The notes beneath the pieces were generated by a model. It made no database searches. It saw nothing but the letters and a program-made list of their open reading frames with translations, and had not been told where the DNA came from. From Phragmites australis (lineage: Eukaryota; Streptophyta; Magnoliopsida; Poales; Poaceae), in assembly GCF_958298935.1 (NCBI RefSeq), contig NC_084927.1, positions 30,268,001 through 30,332,000 of the forward strand: a stretch of DNA of 64,000 bases, read 5' to 3'. Positions 50,278 to 61,456 of the stretch are shown one piece after another (the stretch's first letter is position 1; each line of letters begins with the position of its first letter). Position numbers and translations under genes: made by a program.

Positions 50278-53200
50278 TTTTTTTTTTAATAATGGAGATT
50301 TCATTCCGGTCTCTGCATTTGGAATTGCACGCAGCCTGTTATTACAGATTTTAGTATCAAACTCAATTCAGAGGAAAATAAATCATTACATGAATGAGGA
50401 TATCAAACATAGCAAAGTCTATTTTAAATTTCCACTTATGCTTTACGAATAGCACGATGACCTCCAATGAGAAGCATGCCGTGCGGGTCTCCTTTGCCTC
50501 TCATATTATAGCAACGTCTAGAAACACAACCAATAGACTTCTCTAAAAACATTCTTCATGAAAGTAATATGTCTTGCTTTATCAAAAAAACCATATCATT
50601 TCAACGGAGCAAAATAGCCTAACATAAAGCCATTGCTCTCACTAAGATTTTTGTCTTTTGATTTTTTTTCCATACCCGAAAGCCAAGCATTTGGGAGAGA
50701 CGGGTGTAACCTGGTAGCAATCTGGATTGATCGTCAAATTGATCAAGCAAATTGATAGTAAAAAAAGAGATATTGTATCGTTTCATTATTGTTAAAAAAT
50801 AACATTTCTGACTGTCACTCCAATTCATTTTAGCTAGATGATCTTTAGTTAGAATCACTCCTCACTGAAGATACAACAGAAAGATTTAATTTTCAGTGGT
50901 AATTTAAGTTTCCAAATAACTCTATGAGAGAAAGGTGTGTCTAGGTTAATCAACCTATGATACATAGAATGGACCAAAAATTTGCCAGTCCTATCTATGC
51001 TCCAGGTAAATATATCCCTTTCATATGTTAGTTGGATATGAGCTATTTTGGCCAACAAGTTTGGCCAGACAATGAGCTTATCCCCCACTAGAGCTCTTTT
51101 GATGGATTACATGCAGCAGATCACTACGCATCGCATCCGTTATTATGGCATGTTGTTTATGTACTATTTGTACAATGTTAGATATTGCTGTATAAGGGGG
51201 TATTTCCGGTGTCTTCCCATAACCTTATTTATGAGCCATCTTTAATATAAAATGACCCAAAACTAAGGAATTCTTCTTTGACTTTTAGAAGCCCCTTCCA
51301 TAAACGTGAATCACCTAACTTTATTGTAGCTTGTGGTAAGGTATTGGATCTCAGATATTTGTTTTTGAGCAAGGTTTGTCAGACACCATCCTCATCTAGA
51401 AATTTGAATAACCACTTGTTGAGGAGACACTTGTTCATGATATCAAGATCTGTAACGCTTAGCCCTCGTTGATCTTGGGTCAACACACCATGCTCCATTT
51501 GGCAAGACGATACCTTTTCATATAGTTATTCCTTTACCAAAAGAATTTAGAGTGAAAATAATCTAATTTTTTTAGAACATCTCTCAGTATTTCGAAGAAG
51601 GGCATCATGAATATGGGTAGGCTACTGAGTACAAAAATTATAAGGAACATCCCCCATAAGACATATGTTTGGCCTTCTAGTTGCTCAATTTTTCTTCTAA
51701 AGCATTCTTCAACCCCTTCCGATCATTGTTCCTCAGCTTCCTATGGTGCATAGGGATCCCCTGGTATCTAAAGAGGTATGATTCACTATCATACCAAATA
51801 GTTGTGGGTATTGATCTTCAAATTCCTTTGTTTCACCATAGGATAACACTTCACTCTTGTGAAATTTTTTAGTCCGGACAATTGCTCACAAGCACAAAGC
51901 AATGGCTTTATATTTTTGGCTTGTTCCAGGTTATAGTCTATGAACATGATGATGTCATCTGTGTATTATAGAATAGATAAACCATCGTTAACCAGAAATA
52001 GTGCCACCCTCTAATTTTTCCATCTTCTTTAGCTCTCTTAATTAATATAGCAAGCGTATCAACCACTATATTAAAAATGATAGGGGGCATAGGGTCACCT
52101 TGACATAATCATTTTTTTTTGGAAGTAATGTCCAAATTCGTTATTGACCTTGATACCAACATTATCCCCTGGACAAAATTATCTATCCACTTACATCACT
52201 TGGGTGAGAACCTTTTCATATGTAGTGTCTATTGAAGAAAAGACCATTTAACTTTATCATATGTCTTCTCAAAATCAATTTTTAAGATTACCCCATTCAA
52301 TTTTTGGTGTGTAGTTCATGGATTGTTTTGTGGATAATTATTATTCTATGCATGATATTTCTAGTAGCATAAAAGCCATTTGAGATGGTTGTACCACTTC
52401 TAGCAATCCCACTGATTCTGTTAGTGCCAACTTTAGTGACTATTTTTGTCAGTATAAAGAATAATAGTGTGCTTTGTCAGGAGGGTCCACGCCGGCAAAT
52501 GCCACCTGGCAATTGATATTATCAAGACCGTGTGACCAGGCGAGGCTTGCACGACCAGTCCCTCGATCTTAGAAGGAAACTCTGTGACTAGCCTTTGCTG
52601 GTCACGAGGCAGATACTCATCTAACCTGTCTAATCTCATTTAATACAATCCACTTAAGTATTTTCCTTCCCCAAGCATCTCCTCTCAACAAGCAAAGTTG
52701 TGGCTAACGCAGAAATGTAGTAATGCTACGGGATGACCTTGCAGACAAACGTAGTGCCATTGGGTTGATGAGACAGGGCCTACAGGATGGCCAGGCAAGT
52801 GGGATGGTCTCGCAAGTGAGCATGTGACGCGCGGTGATGGGACAAGACGTACCGTCAAATAGAGTAGGGCGAACCTACCTACCCTTCGTAATCATAAGCT
52901 AGGAGTACTTGGTTCCGTCTATATTAGGCCAGTTTCAGGGTTTTACATGGTCTGTTTATATGTACCCATCTCCTCCTACTATATAAAGGGAGGAGGATCG
53001 GGCTTGTAAGAGACATAACTCATTCTGTAATAAGTTCATCCAAGCCATAAGAAAATACACACGACGTAGGGTTGTTATCCTACGAGAGGTCTACACCTGG
53101 ATAATTCCTTGTGTTCTTGATTTTCCTTCGACACACACATCCACCGAAACGTTGATCACACGCTTGTCATCCGGTATACCCTGAAAATATTGTCAGAGAT

Positions 53201-53395
53201 TAACCTTCGACAATCTTAAAACTAACATTAAGCAGACTTATAGGTCTATACTGCTAAATTTGTTTTGCGTCCTTAATCTTGGGTAAAAGAGTAATTACCC
53301 CAAAATTAAGATTGTAAAGGGTAAGGGGTCTTCATGGAATTCCATAAAGAGAGACATGAGACCCTCTTTTCAATGTTTACCTTTAGTTTAATTCT
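50278..53395 (-). mobile_element. L1-type LINE remnant, interrupted by a solo LTR
   Basis: The poly(A) tail is the T-run at 50278-50287, so the copy reads on the minus strand. In order from its 5' side: reverse transcriptase text LLPKIKDAKQ and QYRPISLLNVSFK (53300-53220); the inserted LTR; TKIVTKVGTNRIS and NIMHRIIIIHKTIHELH (52450-52270); a palm region with YTDDIIMF in place of the YADD box and an upstream stop (about 51940); ACEQLSGL; then the zf-RVT domain FLVHSMYHRLIN and VIWKLKLPLKIKSF (51088-50855) and TKDHLAKMNWSDSQKC. Many stops and frameshifts; dead. Confidence 0.8.
52475..53212 (+). mobile_element. Solo LTR of an LTR retrotransposon, inserted into the LINE
   Basis: It begins TGTCAGGAGGGTCCACGCC and ends TTAACCTTCGACA (TG...CA). 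Inside are a TATA box (CTATATAAAGGG, about 52979) followed by a typical grass LTR leader with GACGTAGGGTTGTTATCC, GAGAGGTCTACACCTGG and CGAAACGTTGATCACACG. The LINE reverse transcriptase resumes on the other side, which proves insertion. The flanking 5-mers TGCTT and ATCTT match at three positions only, so the target duplication has decayed or the end is slightly misplaced. Confidence 0.75.
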
Positions 53396-53454
53396 AATTT
53401 TAACTAGCTACTACATCACTACAGGAACATAGCAAAAAATATGGCACTATTTCG

Positions 53455-54740
53455 GGCATGTTTGTTTTAGCTGTAGATTGTAAAAAGTAGCTTGCAGATT
53501 ATAGATTTTTATAAGATGTATTGTAAGAAACTGGATTGTAAAAAGCTGAGTTTGTTTGGTATTCTGGATTATGGGAGGGTTGGATTACGGTTTTTATTGT
53601 GCAATGTCTGTAATACCCCTAACTATTGTGAGTGCATATTTTTTTTAATCATTTTGTATGTTATTTTTCATATTTTTTAATACAGATTCATAAATTAAAA
53701 TAGCAAATGATACATCATTCATACAAAATTACTTTTGTCCTTACAAATGACCTCTCATTAACAATCTACTATCTCGCAGCAAATAAAGCATCAGTGATAC
53801 TATCACAAAAGGCATTCATATCAAGAGTTTCATCTCCTAATTCATTGTGATCACTTCCTTGAGATGAAGTTGTTGGACCCAGAATGAACTTTTCATCTTG
53901 ATCACACATCTCAAAATCTTCATGCCTCAAAGCACTATCTTAAATGAATTTATGGAGAGCCATGCATGCAATGATTAATTTTGTTTACTTAACCATAGGA
54001 TAACTTGGCAAGTCTAATAATATTCTTCACTTCATCTTCAAAACACCAAATGATCGCTCAATCACATTGTGGAGAGATGAATTCAAGTGTTTATAAATTT
54101 CTTTTTTACCACTAGAACCGGGGCCTTGATGAAACTCATGTAAATGGTACTTCTCTTCTTTATATGGAGCTAAATAACCCGCTCGGTTAGGATAGCCCGA
54201 AACAACAAGATAGTATTTTTTTTGAAAGAGAACACTCGATTTGAGAAATAATTATGAAAATGTTGCACGTGAAATGGCAATGAAGCCATATTTTATAATA
54301 CCTTGTGTAGGATGTGGAAACTTGTTTACACAAAATCTCATTGGACATTTCATGTCATGTATCAAGCCTGTCTATCCAGTAGCAATAAAAGTGAATATCA
54401 TATCAAAGTCACATATGGCCAAAACATTTTGAGTTGCATATCCATGACGTCCAACATGTGCAACCAAGTTTGTTGAAGGCACACTAACAGATACATGTGT
54501 ACCATCTATTACACCTATGCGGTTATTGAAATGTGGTGTAAACCGAGGATCTTCAAGTCTAGCATGCACCGTCCTGAACTTTGGATCCGTTGGTTTGATA
54601 AGATCTCGTGCAAGAAGATCGACACTATCCAACACTTCAAGGAATTTCCTACTAATTGTTTCGGTTGACCTCTCGAACTGGTTTGCAACTTAGACAAATG
54701 ACCATGGACCACCAATGGTCCATAGAAACATGCCTAAATA
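53455..54740 (-). pseudogene. PIF/Harbinger transposase remnant
   Basis: Minus-strand fragments match the DDE_4 transposase: ARDLIKPTDPKFRTVHARL, NRIGVIDGTHVSVSVPSTN (first Asp), GYATQNVLAICDFDMIFTF (second Asp), then, after stops, YLVVSGYPNRAGYLAPYK, NVIERSFGVLKMK and LPSYPMVK, ending near 53740. Several stops and frameshifts. The 53455 side starts GGGCATGTTTGTTTTAGCTG, a Harbinger-like tip; the opposite end was not found. Confidence 0.75.
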
Positions 54741-54795
54741 TTCAATAGAACCCATACTTCTAGTTGACTTCAAACCATAATTTGACACTAACAAC

Positions 54796-55545
54796 TCATA
54801 TAGTGGACTGCGTATTATCCAATATGCCTTTCATTATCTTAACCATGAGGTTCTTTCCCTTCTTTCCCAGGCTATTAACACAATTGTTACTACCACCTCG
54901 CTTTAGTGGATTGGTAGCCTTTCTAGTGTTGTTGCTATCCTCAGATTCTCCATCTTCCTCCTCAACTTCCTCATCATCACCATTGTTCTCATTTCCTTTC
55001 ACTCCTTCACTGGGAACACAAGAAGAAGAACCATCCACTTCACTATAATCAAACATCCTCTCAAGCTCAGAAAGTCACTTAGGTGGACCATTTCGAAGCT
55101 TCTTCCATTCATAATGATTCTAAAAACCAAAGAAGGTAATGTTAAAGAACATATATGTCACAAAACAATGAATTGGAATAATGAATATGTAAAAGAGATT
55201 ACCTTTGTTAACTTCCCACCAATTGTTGTCAGCTACAATTGTTTGTTTAGCAATATCCCATCCAAGTACAGTAGCTTTATTGATGGTTAACCGGAATGTG
55301 TATAGACCCTTAAGTGTATCCCATTAGTTTTTTAATCACAGTCTTGAATGACGCTTCCTTGTCCTTGTAAAGAACTTCTGACCAAGGTTCTTGTATGCTA
55401 TGTTAGTCAATATTCCAAGAGGTCTATTTTCAGCATCTATTTCCTCAACACATATGTCACAGAACACTCTATTATGAAATGAATCTCAATTGGCTTTATC
55501 GAAAGGACCATTATCCATCTATTGTTTTACAAATATGAACACATC
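54796..55545 (-). pseudogene. PIF/Harbinger ORF1 (Myb/SANT-like) remnant
   Basis: Read on the minus strand: DNGPFDKAN, then a stop in place of a Trp codon, DSFHNRVFCDICVEEIDAEN, RPLGILTNIAYKNLGQKF, more stops, then KKLRNGPPK, FDYSEVDGSSSCVPSEG and an acidic tract. This is the trihelix/Myb-like accessory protein that partners the transposase. Its place upstream of, and in the same direction as, the transposase is normal for the superfamily. Confidence 0.7.
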
Positions 55546-57110
55546 TTGAACTGAGGATAATTGCATATATCACTGAAGAACAACGGATATAAAAAAGAGC
55601 ATGTATAGTTCAAAAGGAATGAGTATATTATCCTACATTGAAATTACAAGATTACGTGTCTGTCCAAGCACCAACCCATCAGCCATCAATGAAAACTGAA
55701 AAACTCGCAACGAAACAATAGAGTCAATAGAGGAAAACTAGAAAGAGAGGAACATAAGCATAAGATGCAACATGAACTTCATTACTTGCAAAGAGCATCC
55801 CTATTTTTGGCAGATTATAAGGTATTTTACATATAAAAAACTCTCATCTAATACATAGCCTAAGCACTCATCTCTCTTCTAAAATTCTACCACATAACTC
55901 TTAAATGGCTAGCTCAAAGGGCTCAACCAGCTCTCCTCTCTATTTATAGCTAAGGTTCCTTGACCCCTAAGTTTCCTAGATTATTTTTAAAATACCCCTC
56001 TCTTTCAATACACTCCTACTTACCACCAAGGATATTTTCATCCATTTTTTCTCGTTTACCATACGATCGTGGCGCCTTTATGACTTAGCTTCGTCTTGAC
56101 GCAAACTTCGTGATGATGGCACATGCACTCCTCCTTCCCACAATTTTGAGGCCAAACCACGAAACCACATTGCACGCTTCTCAAAGCATGAATCACCACC
56201 ACTTGCTTACACCTTAAGCAAGCCTCACTATGTCGACACGTGTATCCATCTTGCAATCTTAACCGCCAGCAAGTCTCTCCCGCTCCTAATCCCTCGGCCC
56301 GCCTTGTCACTTGCACGGGCATCACTTTCACTTGACTTTATCAACAAACCGTCTTCGTCCGTCTTTTCATGATTTGCCTGCTTTCCATGTGTACAGTTAG
56401 GATCACTCTTGACTCCGTCTGACCTCCTTGATCGTCTGGCACCAAGCACGTCGTTTAGCCTCGATCATCCCACCATCGATCGTCAAGTTTCATCCATCAC
56501 CTGCACTCCATAAGACAAGCAAACACATATCTCCAACTCCATAGTTAAGCATAAAGTCCAGTTAGCCATCATCAAAATCTCTATTGAAACACATCACACA
56601 GAAAACATGAACATCGGATGATCCGATGTCACCCTCAGCATAAGCACCGGACCATCCATTGTGTACATCTCTTCCTGCTCTGTAAACCTCCTGAAAAATA
56701 CTCCGGTGAAGAATTGCTCAGAAATCCAATCGTCGGACTATCTGGTGTGTACATCCTTACCAGACACGATTTGCAACATCTCTGAAAAAATTAGTCCGAC
56801 ATGCCCAGCTTTCCATCACCGAACCATCTGGTATACACTTCAAATCTTGCTTCTGCATTGAAATACTTAAGCATGAAACCTTCTAAGTGCTGGACCATCT
56901 GATGAATTCACTTTTCTAAACGACAGATCATCTGGTGAGGCAAATTTTACTGGAGTTAGAGATAAAAATGTCAATCCATTTTCTATACAACTTTGATTAG
57001 TCATGATCGTACTTGCAATATATAAACATACTCATACAACTCTAAAATTATCAATCTTGTCAATCATTTATTATATATAAATTAAAATACATTTCAATTT
57101 AGTTTCTTAC
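55546..57110. other. Transposon-derived spacer with repeated CCGGACCATC-type motif
   Basis: No gene recognised. From about 56600 to 56945 a motif like CACCGGACCATC(T/C)GGTGTACAT recurs five or six times in decayed form, as found in some grass transposon interiors. It follows the truncated PPR gene's exon 2 on the minus strand. Confidence 0.45.
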
Positions 57111-58400
57111 ATCGTGAAGGGAACCATATGTCCGCTTGTCCTTCAGAGCATCAGGGAGCTCCTCAAAGTATCTTTCAGCATGTGAAACACCGCGTACTTA
57201 GCAATCAGATCCAACTGGATTGCCATATCACTTGATGAGAGCGGATATCTCTCTCTGTGTCATCCAATCATAAACCTGTGGATGTCACAGGAAATATCTG
57301 TTGAGAACCAATATCAAGACATTACTAGCATCTCGCAAAAAAAGACATTACTAGTAGGCACAGCAAGACTCTGAATTTTAACACTTTGTCATTAATTTTC
57401 ACTATCGTAGCGTGAGCACTGAAAAGGATTGGTGAGATTGGCTGAAATCAAACTAATGTTCCGAACTTTTGTTGTTGCTCTAGCGCTGCTTGAACATGTT
57501 ATGTTAATTCCTGCATGTTTTTGCTTATCGTTTTCCAGTCCAATAGGTTAGAGAGTCGGTTAGAATCCTGAGTCACAGAGTCTGTTGTTTATCTGACCGA
57601 TATTTTCGTCAGGGTCTGGACCAACTCCAACGCTTCACGATTCCGAGTTGTGGGATGGCGCAGCTAGAAAAACGGGATCATGGAGTGTTAACGTGGTCAT
57701 TATGTAAATGCTGTCGAGTTTTACATTCGCTATTTAAGCAATAAAGGTCAGAGAAAATCGCTGCAACAATTGCAGCACAAAACACTGAAGAGGCCTGGCG
57801 ACCAGAACTGTAGCTCGGCTTGCCGGGAAAAGTCCAGACTTCAGTGAGCGGCGATTTCAGTGGCCGCCGGGCGATTGATCGAGCGATCCAATTGATTGTT
57901 TCCCAACAGAACAGTGGGTTCGCTTCAATTTAGTGCCAAGTTCATAATGAACAGGTGCATTGGCTGAAATCAAAGGGAAACAGGTCGCTGAGAGATGCGA
58001 CGCAGGCGGAATGCATGGCTACCTGGAGCGCAAGGTTGAACCTCCGGAAATTGCGGAGCTCCTTGGCGATGCAGCAGAGCTCCCACTTGCCGAGGCGGCG
58101 CTCGCCCTCGTCCCAGGCCCCCAGCGTGCGCTCCACGGGTCGCCCGCCGTGCCCCACCGCGATGCGACGGTAAAGGGTGCCCCACAGCAGTGGCGCACGC
58201 CGCTCGTAGTCCACCGTCCCGTAGCTGTGCACCTTCGCCACCTGCTGCCCCGCCGATGACGCCGACGACGACGGCGGCGACGGGGCTGAGGAGGAGGCCG
58301 CGCACCTCACTGTTGCTGCCGCCGCTGCGACGCACGGCCGACGTGGCGATGGGCGCGCCGGGGTTAGGGGTGAGGAGGAGGTGACGAGGTGGAGCAGCAT
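57111..58400 (-). pseudogene. Truncated, frameshifted PPR protein gene
   Basis: Exon 1 (58023-58400) starts with a Ser/Pro/Ala/Arg-rich organelle transit peptide and then encodes LLWGTLYRRIAVGHGGRPVE, TLGAWDEGERRLGKWEL and ELRNFRRFNLALQ, as in plant mitochondrial P-class PPR proteins. Exon 2 (57111-57275) continues VYDWMTQR, then slips frame (ERYPLSSSDMAIQLDLIAK), slips again (VRGVSHAERYFEELPDALKD), and ends KRTYGSLHD at a GTAAGA donor. None of the PPR repeats that should follow are found; transposon sequence lies there instead. Exon 1 itself is undamaged. Confidence 0.8.
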
Positions 58401-58643
58401 GGCGAGCGGGTGGGGAGAGCGGCGAGGAGGAAGGCAGCTTCCGTTGCGGATGAAGGGGATAAGAGTGGCGAGCTGGAGCCTGGAAGCGGAATGGGCGGTT
58501 CCGCTGGTGCTTCGAGATTCGTGCGCGGGGATCCGCGCGATCCGGGCCCACGGCTCGCTGCCTTCGCCTCTTCCCGCGCGGATTCGTATTTGTGGGCTGT
58601 GATTCGTTTCCCCATGGGCCGCGGTTCGGCCTATTAAATCCAC

Positions 58644-61456
58644 GACGGCTCTGCCCCCACCTCGGGTCTACGTGGAAATCTGGTTAGCCCATCTTCGATC
58701 GATACTTTAAAATTTTGTCATTTATAATATTATTATAGCATCCCCTAATACTATTATAGTATCCTCTATTTTTTCTATCTTTAGCAGTTATTATATTTCC
58801 TATCTTCTATTACTTTCAATCTTTCCTCGAGCCCACAATCATCTCCTGTGAATATTAATATGGGCGCTCCATACCTTACGCATATTTGCCGTCGTTCTTC
58901 TGCTAAAGTAACTTGGCTGCATCCCTGTAGCACCGAATGCGGCATCTACTGGACCGCGATGATGGCTGCCCCGATCGGCAAAAAGAGCAAAAACATGGCA
59001 GCACAGTGATTTGAGGAGTCTGCTGGAGCTGACCTTATCTTGTTTCGAAGTCAAAAAAAAAATCCATTTATGTATATCAATATCTGGGATATTAATTTGG
59101 CAACCATTGGGTGCACTACCAACTTTTTATATTTGTGTTACACATTCAGAAATTCTAAAACGTGTTCACTTTAACTAGGTATGAAAGGTAGGGCCGGCGA
59201 TAGCTTTCCATTCATTCTCTCGGGACGTCTCCCTTTTCTTGCGTATTTTCAACTTCTTAGAGCATCCCTAATCATATTTCTTTCATTTCGTTTCCTTCCT
59301 GATTCCCTTCCTCGTTCTCATTCCCTTTATTTTCTCTCATCTCTAACAGTTTTCTTTCGAAACGATTCGTGAAGAAAAAGAAGAGATAATACTATCATAA
59401 AGAGAATGTCTTTGGGAATCCCTTCGTGGTGAAAACCGTGAAGGAAGATCGTTGGAGTACTGAAAGAAACAAAAATCCTTTCGCGAAGGGATTCTCGCAT
59501 ATGAAGGAAATCCCTTAAGGATGCTCTTATTCCCCTTCTCCATTCCCCAATTCTCAACTTCCCACACCCCACCTTTACAGCCTCATCCTGGAGCCATCGA
59601 CCAGAAGCTCGCTGTCCGTGTTACTTGCAACGCACAAGTGCTCGTGTCGTCCTATTTGTTCAATGGAACGCTATGCATGGCAAGAGCATGTCGTTCACTT
59701 GGGATGCTGCAAGATCTCACCACCTCTAGCTGTTGGTAGGTGCCTCCGGTTATCTTAGACGAGAAGTTTCAGATCCAGCTATCTTAGGCAAGAAGTTCCA
59801 GGTCCCGATTCGAAACTCAGAGCTTGGGGGTGAGTTTTGATTTGAGTTAAAATTATGAGATAAAATTCAATATTCCAAGTCAAAAGTTTCCAGATTCGAA
59901 TGGAAGGGAAAATTTTCTAGTTGGAAGTTTTGGATTTGAATTGAATGTGTTTGTTTCAAGTTGAAAGTTATGAAATTGAGTTGAAATTTGAGACATTGCT
60001 ATACAATTTTTTTTATTCAAGTTGAAAGATGGGATCTTGGAGGATTTGAAGTGTTTAGAGGAGGATGTGAGCAGCTAGCAGCCTACGCCCTACACTGGGA
60101 GGGAGCGGAGGTAAGTTTTCTAACTAGCAAATACAAAACTTCAAGAGTTTACTAATGAATCAATTACAAGCAACTATTTACCAAAGAATAGAAGGAATAA
60201 ATTCTGATAAAGTTAGCTCTGTTGCATTGTAATGATGTATAATAGAAAAGATAATGCCTAGAGTGCCTAGAGTGTTGGCATTTACTTCAAACCATGTATT
60301 AATAGGTGTAACACTGAATTAGAGAAATCATTAAAACATAATGGGTAGTTAAATAGAACAATATCCTGTTCAAAAGATTCAACAAGTAGCATTGCATTGG
60401 GACAGTTACAGGTGATTATATCACTTGGAGAAAGGGCTGTTAAGCTGTTTAATTTGTGCTTTTAAGCAGCCAAATCAAAATTTTGGCAAATTTCTGACAA
60501 ATAAAACGGTGTTTGGTCTAGAATCGTGCAAAAATTTGGGGAAAAAACTATATGTAGCTATGATGCAGATGCCTTCTCCTGCAATACCGCTTGGATGGTC
60601 GCCACCTGTTTCTATAGATCTCAAAACGGCGGACGATGTCCAAATAGAAAATTATATTGTATGCTCATTACTTGACGTATATGATTAGCGTTAAGTGAAT
60701 CTCGTTCATCACTTTGAGATCCACTAGGGAAAGGTGGTGGTCATCCGGCCGATGCTGCAAGAGGAGGCGTCTGCAACATCACTGCATAGATTTTTTTTTT
60801 TCCAAAATCTGGGGCAAACTTTTCTCACGCTCAGATTTGGCTTAGTAGTCTAGGCAATGCAAAACTTCTAAAAGTTGACCGAATTCTCGTATGAAACCAA
60901 GTGATGAGGAAAATGAGGTCACTAGAGGTGTTGCTACGTTACCTAAGGCCATGGACGATTGCACATATCACCCATCCACAGTATCGTCATCCACATTGTC
61001 TTGCTCAACAGTCAAGACGCTCTGCATTGCAGACACCGCCATGCACAACTGGGCAAAACAGGTGAGCGAACAAACCCTACATCACCAACTGCAAACTGCA
61101 AATTACGTACATCACTCTCTAATATCTTTATTTTTTCCATTTTTTTGACAACGAGATGATCTCTTTGCCATACTGAGATATAACTTATAATTTCTCCAAG
61201 AGCCATACGCTACACAATCCAGCAGAAACCCGGTCCGAAAGCAGGCTACAAATGTTAGCTGAACGGACAATTTGACGCACATTGTTATGTAAATCAGGGG
61301 CGATGACGATAACGGCACACACATGAACAAACCGTCAAACACCCCATCGGTGGTCGGTAAATAAAGGCACCACGATTCATGAAGCTAAAGGGAACTACTA
61401 CTACTGCCTGTCCCTAAGTTGCTTGCTGATAGGAGCTGGGAGCTGGGAGCCTGGGA
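58644..61456. other. Intergenic region with a Tourist-like MITE
   Basis: Apart from the MITE at 59260-59526, AT-rich sequence without recognisable genes. Frames at 60425-60688 and 60891-61159 have no domain. The right end should include the GATA-like gene's 3' UTR. Confidence 0.45.
59260..59526. mobile_element. Tourist-like MITE (PIF/Harbinger type)
   Basis: Ends GAGCATCCCTAA and TTAAGGATGCTC are inverted copies, and TTA flanks both sides (59257-59259, 59527-59529), the trinucleotide duplication typical of PIF/Harbinger. 267 bp, pyrimidine-rich on the left and purine-rich on the right, so it can form a long hairpin. Confidence 0.82.

Noticed and set aside
53415..53426. CACTACAGGAAC as a CACTA transposon tip
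   Set aside because: Only the tip matches. A Harbinger-like end starts 40 bp later and no inverted partner tip was found.
58401..58643. N-terminal extension of the PPR frame beyond 58400
   Set aside because: The frame stays open upstream, but the ATG at 58400 begins a typical transit peptide and the extension is composition-driven.
60425..60688. 87-codon frame
   Set aside because: No recognisable domain, AT-rich repetitive surroundings, no splice partners.
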